Shown here piece by piece: positions 33,312 through 42,254 of a stretch of 64,000 nt of DNA (within the stretch, counting starts at the first letter, position 1; every line of letters begins with the position of its first letter). Where the stretch lies: NCBI RefSeq assembly GCF_042665095.1, contig NZ_JBHTBV010000010.1; one strand, written 5' to 3'. A program made the translations under genes and the position numbers. The notes beneath the pieces were generated by a model that saw only the letters and a program-made list of their open reading frames with translations, was not told the DNA's origin and made no database searches. This DNA is from Gordonibacter pamelaeae. GTDB taxonomy: Bacteria > Actinomycetota > Coriobacteriia > Coriobacteriales > Eggerthellaceae.

Positions 33312-34118
33312 TTAAGCGCGTACGAGCGCGAAATCGCCCAGATTCAGGCTCTTCTTCAGCTCGATGCCCCTCCTTTCAACCGGCCGGTATCCGTCTGCCT
33401 CCACGGCAACGTCGTAGACGCCCTCGTCGAGCTTGCGAAAGTAAAAGTCACCAAAATCATCGGTGACGGTCTTACGCACGGTGCCGTCGAGCATTGCAAG
33501 CGTCACGCGGGCACCCTCCACGATCTCGTCGCAGGCTGGATCCCACACATCGCCGGCAAGGAACAGATAGGGCCGGTTGAGGTAGAAGACCCGCGGCCTG
33601 CACCCCTCTTCGAGCAGATAGGTTTCCGCATGGAGTAACTCGTCGGCGAACTCCTCCTCGTCACCGAAGCGCAACGCGCCCGTGGCGCACAAATCGACGC
33701 AGTGCGGCAGTTTTCCCTCATCAACCAGGTGGGCGCAGCCCGTGCATTTCTGCGGTACATCGAGCTCCTCGTTATAGAACACGGCCCCGTACGGGCAGGC
33801 ATCCACCAACTCCCGACGGCCCACAGCGCGTTCGGGATCGATGATGACAAGACCGTCGTCGCGTACGTCCACGGCGTCCGGAGCCACCCGCCCGCACTTC
33901 GGATCCTCGCAGTGCATGCAGGGCCAGGGCGTGTACTCCACCCGTACCTTGGGCACCTGTCCGTGCTCTTCCTGCTTCACTCGCATCCAGAAGTGTCCGG
34001 TCTCCGGTTGCGGTTTCGCGTACGGCGGCCAATCGTTCCCGCAGTGTTCGTCCTTGCAGGCTATCTGGCAGTTGTAGCAGCCGCTGCACTTGGCCACGTC
34101 TATCACGAATACCTTCAT
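33312..34118 (-). CDS. Transhydroxylase beta-like Fe-S subunit with C-terminal beta-barrel domain
   Basis: 268 aa. Residues ~1-195 are a DmsB/NrfC-type ferredoxin: CSGCYNCQIAC near residue 10, CMHCEDPKC, CPYGAVF, CTGCAHLV and CVDLCATGAL. Residues ~200-268 form a carboxypeptidase-regulatory or Cna-B-like beta domain (DDFGDFYFRKLDEGVYDVAV). The same two-part layout is known for the beta subunit of pyrogallol-phloroglucinol transhydroxylase of Pelobacter acidigallici. It lies 10 bases after the catalytic subunit. No membrane anchor gene is present, so a soluble heterodimer is expected. Confidence 0.8.
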   Translation of the reverse strand: MKVFVIDVAKCSGCYNCQIACKDEHCGNDWPPYAKPQPETGHFWMRVKQEEHGQVPKVRVEYTPWPCMHCEDPKCGRVAPDAVDVRDDGLVIIDPERAVGRRELVDACPYGAVFYNEELDVPQKCTGCAHLVDEGKLPHCVDLCATGALRFGDEEEFADELLHAETYLLEEGCRPRVFYLNRPYLFLAGDVWDPACDEIVEGARVTLAMLDGTVRKTVTDDFGDFYFRKLDEGVYDVAVEADGYRPVERRGIELKKSLNLGDFALVRA

Positions 34119-34128
34119 CCTCACTCCT

Positions 34129-36798
34129 TCAGTCAAGGTCGAACCAAGCATCCTGCAGGACACCGTAGTCCGGATCGTAGGGTCTCCCGAACGCCTCGGG
34201 ATACCGCGCAGCCAGCTCGAACACATCCACCTTCTCAACGCCGACCAGATAACCCGAGGTCACCTCGCCCGCACAGTTCTTTGACGCAACCGCCTTCGGG
34301 GCTATCAGGTTGTTCGTGCCGCCTCGATCGCTCTCGCCCACCACGATAGGGTCTATGCGCGCCCCATGATCTTGGAGAACAGCGTGGCGCATGACGCGCT
34401 CACTCACGTAGGCGCCTCCCAAAGTCCAGCCGCGCTCGTTGTAAACCCGCACGATGTCTCCGTGTCCGATACCCAGCTCAGCCGCGTCGGCAGGATTGAT
34501 CCACAGAGGCTCGTAGCGGTATCCGTCCGGCCCCATCACCTTGCAGGTCTCGATCTCCCGCAACCAGGCGCAGTCGTCCATCTGGGAATGCAGGCGCCAG
34601 TGCGGATGATTGGACACGAGCAGGAAGGGATAGCGCTGTGCCCGAGGCGTGCTCAAACGCTCGTCGGGATGGGTCTCGCCCTTCTCAATCCAATGCGGGT
34701 AAGGGGGACGCTCGCCATCGTCTGGGAAATGCTTGGCAAGGCGCGGAGAGTAGTACTCTATCTTGCCCGAGGGCGTGGATAGCGGGTAGCGCTCGGGATC
34801 CTCGTAGAAGCGCTGGAACCCCGCCTTGTCGCCCTCCCAATCTTTGGCGGTGGGCACGACATAACATCCCCGCTCCAAGAACTCTTCGAACGACAGGCGA
34901 TCCTGGATACCCGACCCTACGAAGCCGCGCCTGATCTTATCCTCGACGGTCTCGCCTCCCGTCACCGCCTCGTACAGTCCCAGCTTCCGCGCCACCTCGA
35001 GCGTGCTCTCGTAGTCCGATTTCGATTCACCCAAGGGCTCGATCGAACGATCCTCGACCATCAGCACATTGTAGTTGCCCGACGAGATGTCGCAGTTGAT
35101 GTCGCGCTCCTCGAACTTCGTGTTGATGGGTAGGATGAGGTCGGCCAGCAGGCAGTCGTCCTCCATCCAGATGTGCTGGGCCACCACGAACTCGATGTGC
35201 TCCGAGCGGATGGCATCCATAAACGCGAAGCCGCCGTTCCACGAGCTCGTCCATTTGGGAGCGTCGGTCCATACCATATGTATGCGTTCGCTGCCCTCCA
35301 CGGGATACCGGTACTCCGTGAACTGGTCCTCGGTGGGTAGGCCGGCGCAGGTCACACCGTACCAGGTAAGCGGACGCTCGTGGTCGAAGTCGCCTGCGAG
35401 CGCCTCGGGGACCAGCGTCTCGGGGACGAACGATTCGCGCTGGTCGGCGGCATAGGGCCACAGGATGTCGTTCAGCGTAGGGATGACCTCCGAGCGCGGG
35501 GCGGGCATCTGGCTCGCCAAGCCGAACAGCTGCCATTCCATCATTTTGACCTGGTTGCGCCCCGGCGCACCAAGTGCCTGCATGCCGAGCAAGGCTACCT
35601 CGAGGCGGGCCGGCTCGTGGCTATAGGCCGAGCGGATCATCGAGCCGCCGTTGCAATGGGCTATGGACACGTTGCGCTTTGCCCAGTGCCGCGCGAGCAC
35701 CTTGATGGTGCGCGAGGGAACGCCGCATACATCCTCGGCCCACTTCGGGGTTTTCGGGATGCCGTCGTCACCGCCTTTCACATGGTAGACGAACCAATCG
35801 AACCCGATGGCGTGCGTCTCAAGGTACTGCTCGTCGTAGAGGCCCTCGTCTATCCAAACGTAGGCTATGGCGAGCTGCAGAGCCGAATCGGTATTGGGCA
35901 GCACAGGAATCCATTTGTCGGCGTGGACGACAGCGCCGTAATTCGCATCGGGGCAGATATAGATCTGCTTGACACCGATGTCGGTAAGAAAGAAGCAGTA
36001 GCGACTCGGAAAGCACCCGCCCCAGCCCCAAGGCGTGGTCTCCACATCGCAGCCCCAGAACAGCACCGACTCTGCATGGTTCGCCACATCTTTGAACAGG
36101 TTGTACTGGTCGCCCTCGCCCACCGGGTCCTGGCCCCACATGTGCTTGGCGCCCCAGTACCAGCCTTCCCAAGAATCGGGGTTGCGCGCCTGCATGGTGT
36201 AGCCGCCTCCCTTGGCGCGGCCGGTTCGGACGGCCCCCTCACCGTCACCGTGCATCCAGAAGTCGTTCGCCAGCTCGACTCCGGTCTCCTTGAGTGCTAT
36301 CTGGTCGAGCAGGTAGCCCTCGGTACCGCGGGGACCGTGGATGGTCTTGATCAGATGGTGCCCGTCCGACTGCACGAGGATAGAGTTCAGGCCATACGAT
36401 TCCTTAATGCGCAGCACCTCGGCCGCGACGATATCGGTCGCCTCGTCCCAGCTGATCCGTTCGTACTTGCTCTTGCCCCGGTTTTGCGGGTTGCGCTCGC
36501 CCTGCGGATCCCAGTCCACGCGCTTCATGGGATAGAGGATGCGGTTCGGCGAGTAAACGCGCTGCTTGTACGCCAAGGCGAAAGGCGAGAGTTCCGTCTT
36601 CTCCTTGGCTTTGAACTCTCGGCCACGGGCCTTGATGCTCCATGGGTTCAGTCCGTCCTCGCTTTGATGCGCCACGTAGCTGAACGGACGCGTGCGCAGG
36701 ATGCGTCCATCACGCACGTCGATCTCCGCCGTATCCGACGCCGTGCAAGGCCCGCAGAACCCCATCGTCTTGAACGTTGTCTTAATGTCGTTTGGCAT
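34129..36798 (-). CDS. Pyrogallol transhydroxylase-like molybdopterin catalytic subunit
   Basis: 889 aa, close to the 875 aa of the Pelobacter enzyme. The N-terminus has only one CxxC (FCGPC) and lacks the later Fe-S Cys (the matching stretch SPFALAYKQR has none), as expected for an alpha subunit without its own Fe-S cluster. The MGD fold is clear: YERISWDEATD, NPDSWEGWYWGA, FWGCDVETTPWGWGG, LPNTDSALQLA. Ser209 of NPDSWEGWYWG may be the Mo ligand, but this is not certain. The start codon follows CAAGGAGAAG. The family transfers hydroxyl groups between trihydroxybenzenes without net redox change; a thiosulfate-reductase-like role is a weaker alternative. Confidence 0.78.
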   Translation of the reverse strand: MPNDIKTTFKTMGFCGPCTASDTAEIDVRDGRILRTRPFSYVAHQSEDGLNPWSIKARGREFKAKEKTELSPFALAYKQRVYSPNRILYPMKRVDWDPQGERNPQNRGKSKYERISWDEATDIVAAEVLRIKESYGLNSILVQSDGHHLIKTIHGPRGTEGYLLDQIALKETGVELANDFWMHGDGEGAVRTGRAKGGGYTMQARNPDSWEGWYWGAKHMWGQDPVGEGDQYNLFKDVANHAESVLFWGCDVETTPWGWGGCFPSRYCFFLTDIGVKQIYICPDANYGAVVHADKWIPVLPNTDSALQLAIAYVWIDEGLYDEQYLETHAIGFDWFVYHVKGGDDGIPKTPKWAEDVCGVPSRTIKVLARHWAKRNVSIAHCNGGSMIRSAYSHEPARLEVALLGMQALGAPGRNQVKMMEWQLFGLASQMPAPRSEVIPTLNDILWPYAADQRESFVPETLVPEALAGDFDHERPLTWYGVTCAGLPTEDQFTEYRYPVEGSERIHMVWTDAPKWTSSWNGGFAFMDAIRSEHIEFVVAQHIWMEDDCLLADLILPINTKFEERDINCDISSGNYNVLMVEDRSIEPLGESKSDYESTLEVARKLGLYEAVTGGETVEDKIRRGFVGSGIQDRLSFEEFLERGCYVVPTAKDWEGDKAGFQRFYEDPERYPLSTPSGKIEYYSPRLAKHFPDDGERPPYPHWIEKGETHPDERLSTPRAQRYPFLLVSNHPHWRLHSQMDDCAWLREIETCKVMGPDGYRYEPLWINPADAAELGIGHGDIVRVYNERGWTLGGAYVSERVMRHAVLQDHGARIDPIVVGESDRGGTNNLIAPKAVASKNCAGEVTSGYLVGVEKVDVFELAARYPEAFGRPYDPDYGVLQDAWFDLD

Positions 36799-36840
36799 AT
36801 GCTTCTCCTTGATTGCGTCCGCTGTTGGAGCCTAGCAAGA

Positions 36841-36854
36841 AAAAAGTAAGTTTT
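36841..36854 (-). promoter_or_regulatory. AAAACTTACTTTTT motif (copy 4), in the TetR divergent region
   Basis: The minus strand reads AAAACTTACTTTTT, 42 bases upstream of the transhydroxylase start and 107 bases upstream of the diverging TetR gene. TetR-family repressors commonly bind their own divergent promoter, which makes the TetR protein the best candidate to bind all four copies. Confidence 0.65.
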
Positions 36855-36961
36855 CGCGCCCGACGCGTCATGCTTTCCCGGCGACAGGCGGGTCCGCTTG
36901 GCAGAATCGGCAAGGGCCTATAGAATGGGCCTACACGGGCGTCCGGGGAAACGGGGTGGGC

Positions 36962-37642
36962 ATGTCGAGCCGCAAAGAGAACAAAATGGCGATGGAGCAG
37001 CGTCTCTACGATGCCGCCATCGAGCTGTTCTGCGAGCTCGGATACCAGAAGACCACGCTGAACGACATCGCAGCCGAGGCCGAGGTGTCCACGCGCACGC
37101 TCTACAAGTACTTCCCCACCAAGGAGTCCATCCTAAGGAAGTTCGGGAAGGAGAACATCCTGGCCTTGAAAGCCTTCTCTGGCAAGCTCCCACACGACAT
37201 GCCCTTGCAGGACAAGGTGATCGAAACCATGGTGCAGGATTTCAAGTTGATGTTCGGGCTGTTCGATGTCAGCTACATCCTGCATTCCGCGCGCGATGAG
37301 AGCGGCATGTTCGCGCGGTTCGAGCTGGAGAACATCCTTGCGAGCGAATCCATCTACTGCAATCTCTTCAAACAGGAGCAGTTGAAGGAGGGTATGGAAC
37401 CCAACGAGATGGTGGCCTTGTGCGCCTCCATCGTCATGGGGCTCTACCGCCATTGCAACGACCTCTACCGCTTCAGGAAGAAGGGGACGTTCGACGAGAA
37501 AGACCTGCGCGCGTTCTACCGCACGCACATCGATGCCGTTTGGGGCTCCCTATACCGATCGCTGCTCTCGGTACCCGCAAGGAACGCCCCCCTGCTGAAC
37601 ATCGACAAGCACCTGTTCGGCTCCCTGGAGCCGAACAGGTAG
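36962..37642 (+). CDS. TetR-family transcriptional regulator
   Basis: 226 aa. The DNA-binding helix-turn-helix is LFCELGYQKTTLNDIA plus VSTRTLYKYFPTKESIL (residues ~20-60). The C-terminal ligand-binding part is helical and Cys/Phe-rich with no known subfamily. Start at ATG 36962 (a GTG at 36956 is also in frame). It is divergent from the transhydroxylase operon, with the AAAACTTACTTTTT element between. A planar aromatic effector is plausible. Confidence 0.88.
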   Translation: MSSRKENKMAMEQRLYDAAIELFCELGYQKTTLNDIAAEAEVSTRTLYKYFPTKESILRKFGKENILALKAFSGKLPHDMPLQDKVIETMVQDFKLMFGLFDVSYILHSARDESGMFARFELENILASESIYCNLFKQEQLKEGMEPNEMVALCASIVMGLYRHCNDLYRFRKKGTFDEKDLRAFYRTHIDAVWGSLYRSLLSVPARNAPLLNIDKHLFGSLEPNR

Positions 37643-37656
37643 CCAAGCAGGCATCG

Positions 37657-38013
37657 CTAGCGCCTGTCAGAGCTCTTCGGCGAGAACAGCAGCATCTTCG
37701 ACTTGCCCTTGAACAAGGCGGCCAACTCGTCCACCGTGCCGTACGTGATGGCACCGTACCGGCAACGGCGCGCACAGGCCGGACGGCTTCCCCGATCCGT
37801 GCGCTCCTCGCACAGGTCGCACCAATCGGTGGGTATGGGCACGAAGTCGTACTGCCATGAGCCGTCACGCGTCTTCCAAGGGCCTAGTTTCGTCACCTTG
37901 ATCCCCAGCGCCTCGGGACCGCTCCCATGGGCCGCAAGACACGCCGTCTCGCATTCTGAACAGCCGAGGCAGTATTCGTAATCGATCAGAAGAGCCTTCT
38001 CCACGCCCATCAT
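37657..38013 (-). CDS. Two-cluster [4Fe-4S] ferredoxin without an adjacent catalytic subunit
   Basis: 118 aa: CLGCSECETAC, CDLCEER and CARRC. Tandem ATGs at 38013 and 38010 after AAAGGGGG. Unlike all other copies, no molybdoenzyme gene is next to it; it follows an MFS and a zinc-ribbon gene. It may serve a catalytic subunit encoded elsewhere, or be the remains of a cassette whose enzyme gene was lost. Confidence 0.88.
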   Translation of the reverse strand: MMGVEKALLIDYEYCLGCSECETACLAAHGSGPEALGIKVTKLGPWKTRDGSWQYDFVPIPTDWCDLCEERTDRGSRPACARRCRYGAITYGTVDELAALFKGKSKMLLFSPKSSDRR

Positions 38014-38047
38014 GCAACCCCCTTTGCATCGCAGCGTCCCCGTGCCC

Positions 38048-38218
38048 TCACTTCTTCCGAATGCCCCCGACAGGCAGCCTCGTTCCCGGCGGCGGCGGTT
38101 GCTCAGCACCGCATAACGGGCAGCGCCTCGCAAATGGCTCGGGCAGCTTCTCACGGCAGGCCACGCAGCGTCCCATGCGATCGGCGCACTTGCCGCAATG
38201 GATGCACGGACAGCACAT
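38048..38218 (-). CDS. 56-aa zinc-ribbon mini-protein
   Basis: Reading from ATG 38218: CCPCIHCGKC at the N-terminus, CVAC, then CPLCG, and a Pro-rich tail (QPPPPGTRLP) to the stop at 38048. It starts 3 bases after the MFS stop, so it is coupled to it, and ends 34 bases before the ferredoxin. Its Cys spacing resembles the proteins at 14738, 41480 and 63157. Function unknown. Confidence 0.72.
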   Translation of the reverse strand: MCCPCIHCGKCADRMGRCVACREKLPEPFARRCPLCGAEQPPPPGTRLPVGGIRKK

Positions 38219-38221
38219 GGC

Positions 38222-39433
38222 CTACTCCGTCACGTCGCCATAAGGGTACGCCGCCTGTCGGCGCGTGGCGACCAGATACACGAGGACGATAACGAACAGC
38301 ACGGCAAACATGGCTGCCATCAGCTCGAACAGCGCGGCAGTGCTACCGCCCGCTATCCCCTCGGCAAGGGATACGTAAACCGACGAGCACGCCTGCCCGG
38401 CGAACATGGCCATGGACAGCAGCGACAGCGCATAGGTCCGGCGATACGGGTGCACGAGCCCCGAGAGGGCAGTCTGCAGGTACGGGATGATGGTTCCGAG
38501 GTACACGCCGTAGACGATGGCGCCGGCGAACACGCCAACGGGCGATGTGGCGAAGGCGAGCAAGGTGAACGACAGCGCGATCGCCGCCATGGGAACCAGC
38601 ACGGTGGAACGTCGCAGATGCTTGAACAGCTGGGCGAAAGCCAACGAGACGACGAGGGCCGTGAGCGTGGTTGAAGACGAGGCCAAGCCCGCCATGACCG
38701 AGTCGCCGATACCCGCCTCCTGGATGAAGATGGCCATCTTCAGAAGGTACACCATGCCTATCGTCATCGACACGAACATGAGAAGGATGCCCGCCCATGC
38801 ACGGGCACCGATCTTCTTCTGCTGCGGAGAGAGCTCGCTCGCCTTACGGGAGAACTCCAGATCCTTCTCGGGCGGCACTTTGGGCAGAAACACCAGCTGC
38901 ATGATGAGAACGAAGACGAAGAAGATGTTCACGAAGAACGGTACATGCCATCCGATGACCGCGAGCGTGCCCGATAGCGTCGAGAACACCATGGCGATGA
39001 CCGACCCCACGGCATTCGCAGCGCCCATCATGCCGACGCGTTCCTGGCCCGCGAAGAAATGCGATATGAGCGTGGGCACGATAGGATACACCAAGCCGCA
39101 GCCTAACCCGAAGAACACGCGTGTGGCCAGCAGGAACTCGAAGTTTGGAGCGAAGGCGCCGCCTATACCGCCGATGATGAACAGTATCTGGCCGATGGTG
39201 AGGATGGTCTTTCGGCTGATATGGTACGACAGCTTGGCGGCAATGAGCGAGGCCGGAATGATGCACAGGGGCGGCAGCGCCACCAGCAAGTTCACGTTCT
39301 CGCCAGGGAAAGCGAGCGCGATGACCGCCAGGATAGGCGTCATCTCCGAGCCAAGCGCGTTGCTGTCGCAAGCGCACAGCAAGAGCGTCGCCTTCGTGCC
39401 GAGCTTCGACCGATGTTGCGTTTTCGAATCCAT
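38222..39433 (-). CDS. MFS transporter
   Basis: 403 aa with about 12 spans. The MFS loop is AAKLSYHISRKT. Its start region is GGGGCGC-rich with only a weak ribosome site. It is followed by the zinc-ribbon and orphan ferredoxin genes, and preceded 136 bases upstream by the end of a membrane LuxR gene on the same strand. Confidence 0.82.
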   Translation of the reverse strand: MDSKTQHRSKLGTKATLLLCACDSNALGSEMTPILAVIALAFPGENVNLLVALPPLCIIPASLIAAKLSYHISRKTILTIGQILFIIGGIGGAFAPNFEFLLATRVFFGLGCGLVYPIVPTLISHFFAGQERVGMMGAANAVGSVIAMVFSTLSGTLAVIGWHVPFFVNIFFVFVLIMQLVFLPKVPPEKDLEFSRKASELSPQQKKIGARAWAGILLMFVSMTIGMVYLLKMAIFIQEAGIGDSVMAGLASSSTTLTALVVSLAFAQLFKHLRRSTVLVPMAAIALSFTLLAFATSPVGVFAGAIVYGVYLGTIIPYLQTALSGLVHPYRRTYALSLLSMAMFAGQACSSVYVSLAEGIAGGSTAALFELMAAMFAVLFVIVLVYLVATRRQAAYPYGDVTE

Positions 39434-39569
39434 GCGCCCCCCCTTATGTCCCTGATGCGGGTCCCTCGTGCCCCGCATCCCACGTGAGGAAGGTTAGTGC
39501 CGTCGAAACGGCCGGCCAAGGCACGCAAAACCTGACGCAGGGAAATCAGACTCTGGGTACTAAGCGTAG

Positions 39570-41207
39570 TCAGTGCACGTCAAGGACAGTTTGCGGACCT
39601 TCCGGCACGCCCTCGGACTCCACGATGTCCAGCAGTTCCTGCTGGGAGTGGACGCCCAGCTTGTTGTAGATGTTGTAGATATGGCTCTTGGCGGTGTGGG
39701 CTGATATGGTGAACTTCTCGGCAATATAACCGGCGTTGCGCCCCTGCGCCAGGCAGTACAGAACCTCCGCTTGGCGCGGCGTCAAATCGTATCGACCGGC
39801 GACGATCCTCGTGCTCAGCTCGAGCGCCCTTCCCGCCCCCGCCTCGAGGGCGATGCTGCGTGCCGACCGCTCAGCCTCGAGCCTCACCTCCCTCACGTAG
39901 GAAAGAGGACCGGGATGGAACACGGCGAAGCTCGTCGCAACCACCAGGAGCACCACCAAAGCGAAGCAGATGAACATGCGCCCGAGCGGATCACCCGGAA
40001 AGGCGAAGCGCATAACCGTGCCCACGATCCAGCCGAGCGTGCAGCCCAAGCCGTTCAACGTTCGCCCGACCGCAAACGTCTTCACGTAGTTCTCGTCGAA
40101 CAACCGGAAGCTCTTCGAGACGCTGGCGATGTCCACGATATCGTGGCACGCCAAGAGCGCGAACATGGCGAATAGGCACGCTAGCTGGCCGACGTAGCTT
40201 GCGAACGAGAACACGAAGATGCAGACGAGCATGATGGGGAGGAACACCTCGGTCAGGATGAGCGCGATATCCCTCGATTTGCGCACGAGGAAGAGCACCG
40301 TGAAAACCGCGGCAAGCGCGTTGGCGGCGGCTATGACGTACACTGCATAGGGATAGTAAGCATGCACGGTAGCGCTCGATCCCACGAAGCCAATGCCCAC
40401 GCTGTAAGCGAACGCCAACAAGACCGTGCGCATGAAGGAGAACCGATCGGTCCCGTCCGCTTCATTTCCGTCAGCCGGGCCGCTCGGCTCAGGAGGCGCT
40501 TCGTCAAGGCCCGCACAGGCGATGGGATCCTCTCTCCCCGATAGAGTGAAACCCGCACCGTCCTCGTCGGATGGCGCGAAGGTGACGGAAGGCGACAGGA
40601 CAAGCCACGCGAGCAGCACCGACACGACCGGCAGCGACGACACGATCAGTGCAGCCACGCCCGTCGACAAGAACGACATCGTAAGGAGCAGGAGCGACCC
40701 TCCGAGAAATGCGCCCGAAGCCGAGAAGATGATCTGCTTGCGATTGAGGATGACGAGCTTTTTCGACCAGACGAGCAGCAGGGCCGAGCTGCCCACGCCG
40801 CTTGCGCACCAAAGCAGGGCAGGCAACGCGAGGTCGCCTGCAGGCGGCAGAACCGCAACAGCGCAGCCGAAAGGGCAGCACAGAAGCGACGTCAAGCGCA
40901 GCAGCAGCTCGCCTCTCCGTGACGCAAAGAACCGCGCGAACAACCCGAACGCCACGTAGGCGACGAACATGGCGACCGTCATCACCGTGCGGATCGCATG
41001 GGCCTCGAAATCGCCCACCGCAGCGGATGGAAGCAGAACCGGGCTCCAGAACAGGCAGAATATCCAACCGAAGTAGAACGCGAGCCCGAGCACGCAGAGC
41101 AGCGGTATCCTTAGCGTGAACTCCCTCGATGCCTCATGCTCGTCGTCCCACTGAAGGAACCTCATATCGATGGAAATATCGGACTGTCCGGCTTGCTCAT
41201 GATGCAT
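39570..41207 (-). CDS. Membrane-embedded LuxR-type regulator
   Basis: 545 aa. About 12 hydrophobic spans fill residues ~35-465. The C-terminal LuxR/GerE helix-turn-helix is YDLTPRQAEVLYCLAQGRN followed by ISAHTAKSHIYNIYNKLG. The DNA-binding domain is thus tethered to a transporter-like membrane sensor, a type that is abundant in Eggerthellaceae and that I recall being linked to catechol dehydroxylase control. Start at 41207 after GGGGGAAGA. The likely target is the adjacent MFS or molybdoenzyme operons. Confidence 0.87.
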   Translation of the reverse strand: MHHEQAGQSDISIDMRFLQWDDEHEASREFTLRIPLLCVLGLAFYFGWIFCLFWSPVLLPSAAVGDFEAHAIRTVMTVAMFVAYVAFGLFARFFASRRGELLLRLTSLLCCPFGCAVAVLPPAGDLALPALLWCASGVGSSALLLVWSKKLVILNRKQIIFSASGAFLGGSLLLLTMSFLSTGVAALIVSSLPVVSVLLAWLVLSPSVTFAPSDEDGAGFTLSGREDPIACAGLDEAPPEPSGPADGNEADGTDRFSFMRTVLLAFAYSVGIGFVGSSATVHAYYPYAVYVIAAANALAAVFTVLFLVRKSRDIALILTEVFLPIMLVCIFVFSFASYVGQLACLFAMFALLACHDIVDIASVSKSFRLFDENYVKTFAVGRTLNGLGCTLGWIVGTVMRFAFPGDPLGRMFICFALVVLLVVATSFAVFHPGPLSYVREVRLEAERSARSIALEAGAGRALELSTRIVAGRYDLTPRQAEVLYCLAQGRNAGYIAEKFTISAHTAKSHIYNIYNKLGVHSQQELLDIVESEGVPEGPQTVLDVH

Positions 41208-41479
41208 GAAAGTCTTCCCCCCTGGCCGACTTCGCCTACGGCACGGCCAGTGTAGCATAGGGCTCGATGACCGATTCCAGCGCCTCTTCCGTCGTTTTCG
41301 GCAATTTGGCACCGGCTTTTCGTGACTTTCACAAGAGCCTGGAAGCAATTCTCGCAGAGACCGGAACGGCGGCGGCAAAGCATCGTAGCGCACCATCCTC
41401 TGCGCGATCAAGTCAGGTTCGCAGAAGACCCTCCCCCAAGCCCTCTCTCAGCGAAGCCAGGCGCTTGCATGGGGGGCTT
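41208..41479. other. Intergenic region upstream of the membrane LuxR gene
   Basis: No gene is supported. It is moderately AT-richer in the middle (TCGTTTTCGGCAATTTGG near 41292-41309) and should hold the LuxR promoter, but no confident -35/-10 pair can be named. Confidence 0.4.
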
Positions 41480-41680
41480 TCAGTTCCGACCTTCGGAGTC
41501 AGCCTCCGCCTTGGTTCCCACCGGGGCGAAGGCGGAGGCGCCGCAGTCGCGGCAGATGCCGGTGGCGGGGTCGACGTCGCCGCCGCAGGCAAGGCAGGGT
41601 ATGGTCGGGGGCGGAGTGTAGAGCGGGCTGTCCGGGTCGAACTTGCCGCAGCGGCCGCACATCGTACAGGGGTAGCACAT
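41480..41680 (-). CDS. Zinc-ribbon mini-protein
   Basis: 66 aa: CYPCTMCGRCGKF, then CLACGG and CRDCGA. Almost the same pattern as the protein at 63157, and in the same place, 10 bases after an FKBP gene. The three genes ferredoxin-FKBP-zinc ribbon form a cassette found twice in this window. Probably binds zinc or iron; role unknown. Confidence 0.72.
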   Translation of the reverse strand: MCYPCTMCGRCGKFDPDSPLYTPPPTIPCLACGGDVDPATGICRDCGASAFAPVGTKAEADSEGRN

Positions 41681-41690
41681 GGAGCGCCGC

Positions 41691-42125
41691 CTATTCCAAA
41701 CCCACGAGCTCGACCCAGTATTCAAGCGTTTTGCCCGCGTATGGATGGTTGAGGTCGATCTTCACGGCGTCCTCGGTCGCATCGACGATCGAGGCCGGCT
41801 TGGCCGCAAGGCCGTCGGCGCTTTGCCACATGACCATCGAGCCCTCCTTTAGGTCGTAACCATGGTCGAGCACCGAGCGCGGGTACCATTGCACGAGCTT
41901 CGGATCCGCCGCACCGTAGCCCTCCTCCGGAGGAATCACGAGCGTGCAGCTCTCGCCCACTTCCAGCATGAGCAATGCCCGCTCGACCCCCTTCGGAACC
42001 CGGTGCCCGCCGATGCGCACGGCGAGCGGCTCCCCGTCGGATCGGTCGTCGCAAGGGCGATCCCCTCGCACGCCGCCCCGGTAGCGGATGTAAGCCGTCC
42101 TGCCCAAACGATCAGTATCCTCCAT
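41691..42125 (-). CDS. FKBP-type peptidyl-prolyl isomerase
   Basis: 144 aa. FKBP features are AYIRYRGGV near the start, VPKGVERALLMLEVGESC and PPEEGYGA mid-protein, and the end motif DLNHPYAGKTLEYWVELV. It is closest to the 63398 protein (same RTAYIRYRGGV/RTAYLRYKGGV start). No metal-binding tail. It is placed between a long-form ferredoxin and the zinc-ribbon gene and may assist assembly of the Fe-S/Mo proteins upstream. Confidence 0.85.
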   Translation of the reverse strand: MEDTDRLGRTAYIRYRGGVRGDRPCDDRSDGEPLAVRIGGHRVPKGVERALLMLEVGESCTLVIPPEEGYGAADPKLVQWYPRSVLDHGYDLKEGSMVMWQSADGLAAKPASIVDATEDAVKIDLNHPYAGKTLEYWVELVGLE

Positions 42126-42203
42126 GGTATCCCGCCTTTCTCATGCGTTGCCCCGTCAGCACCCCCTCCTCATGCAGCAAGGGCCGGCACAGCCCAGCCC
42201 GTG

Positions 42204-42235
42204 GCCGCCGGCCCGGAGGAACCCGGGCCGGCGGC
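42204..42235. terminator. GC hairpin after the long ferredoxin gene
   Basis: 13-bp arms GCCGCCGGCCCGG and CCGGGCCGGCGGC are perfect around AGGAAC. It lies 19 bases after the ferredoxin stop and before the FKBP gene, so it may reduce expression of the FKBP and zinc-ribbon genes relative to the enzymes. Confidence 0.65.
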
Positions 42236-42254
42236 GGGGATGCTTCGCCCTGAC

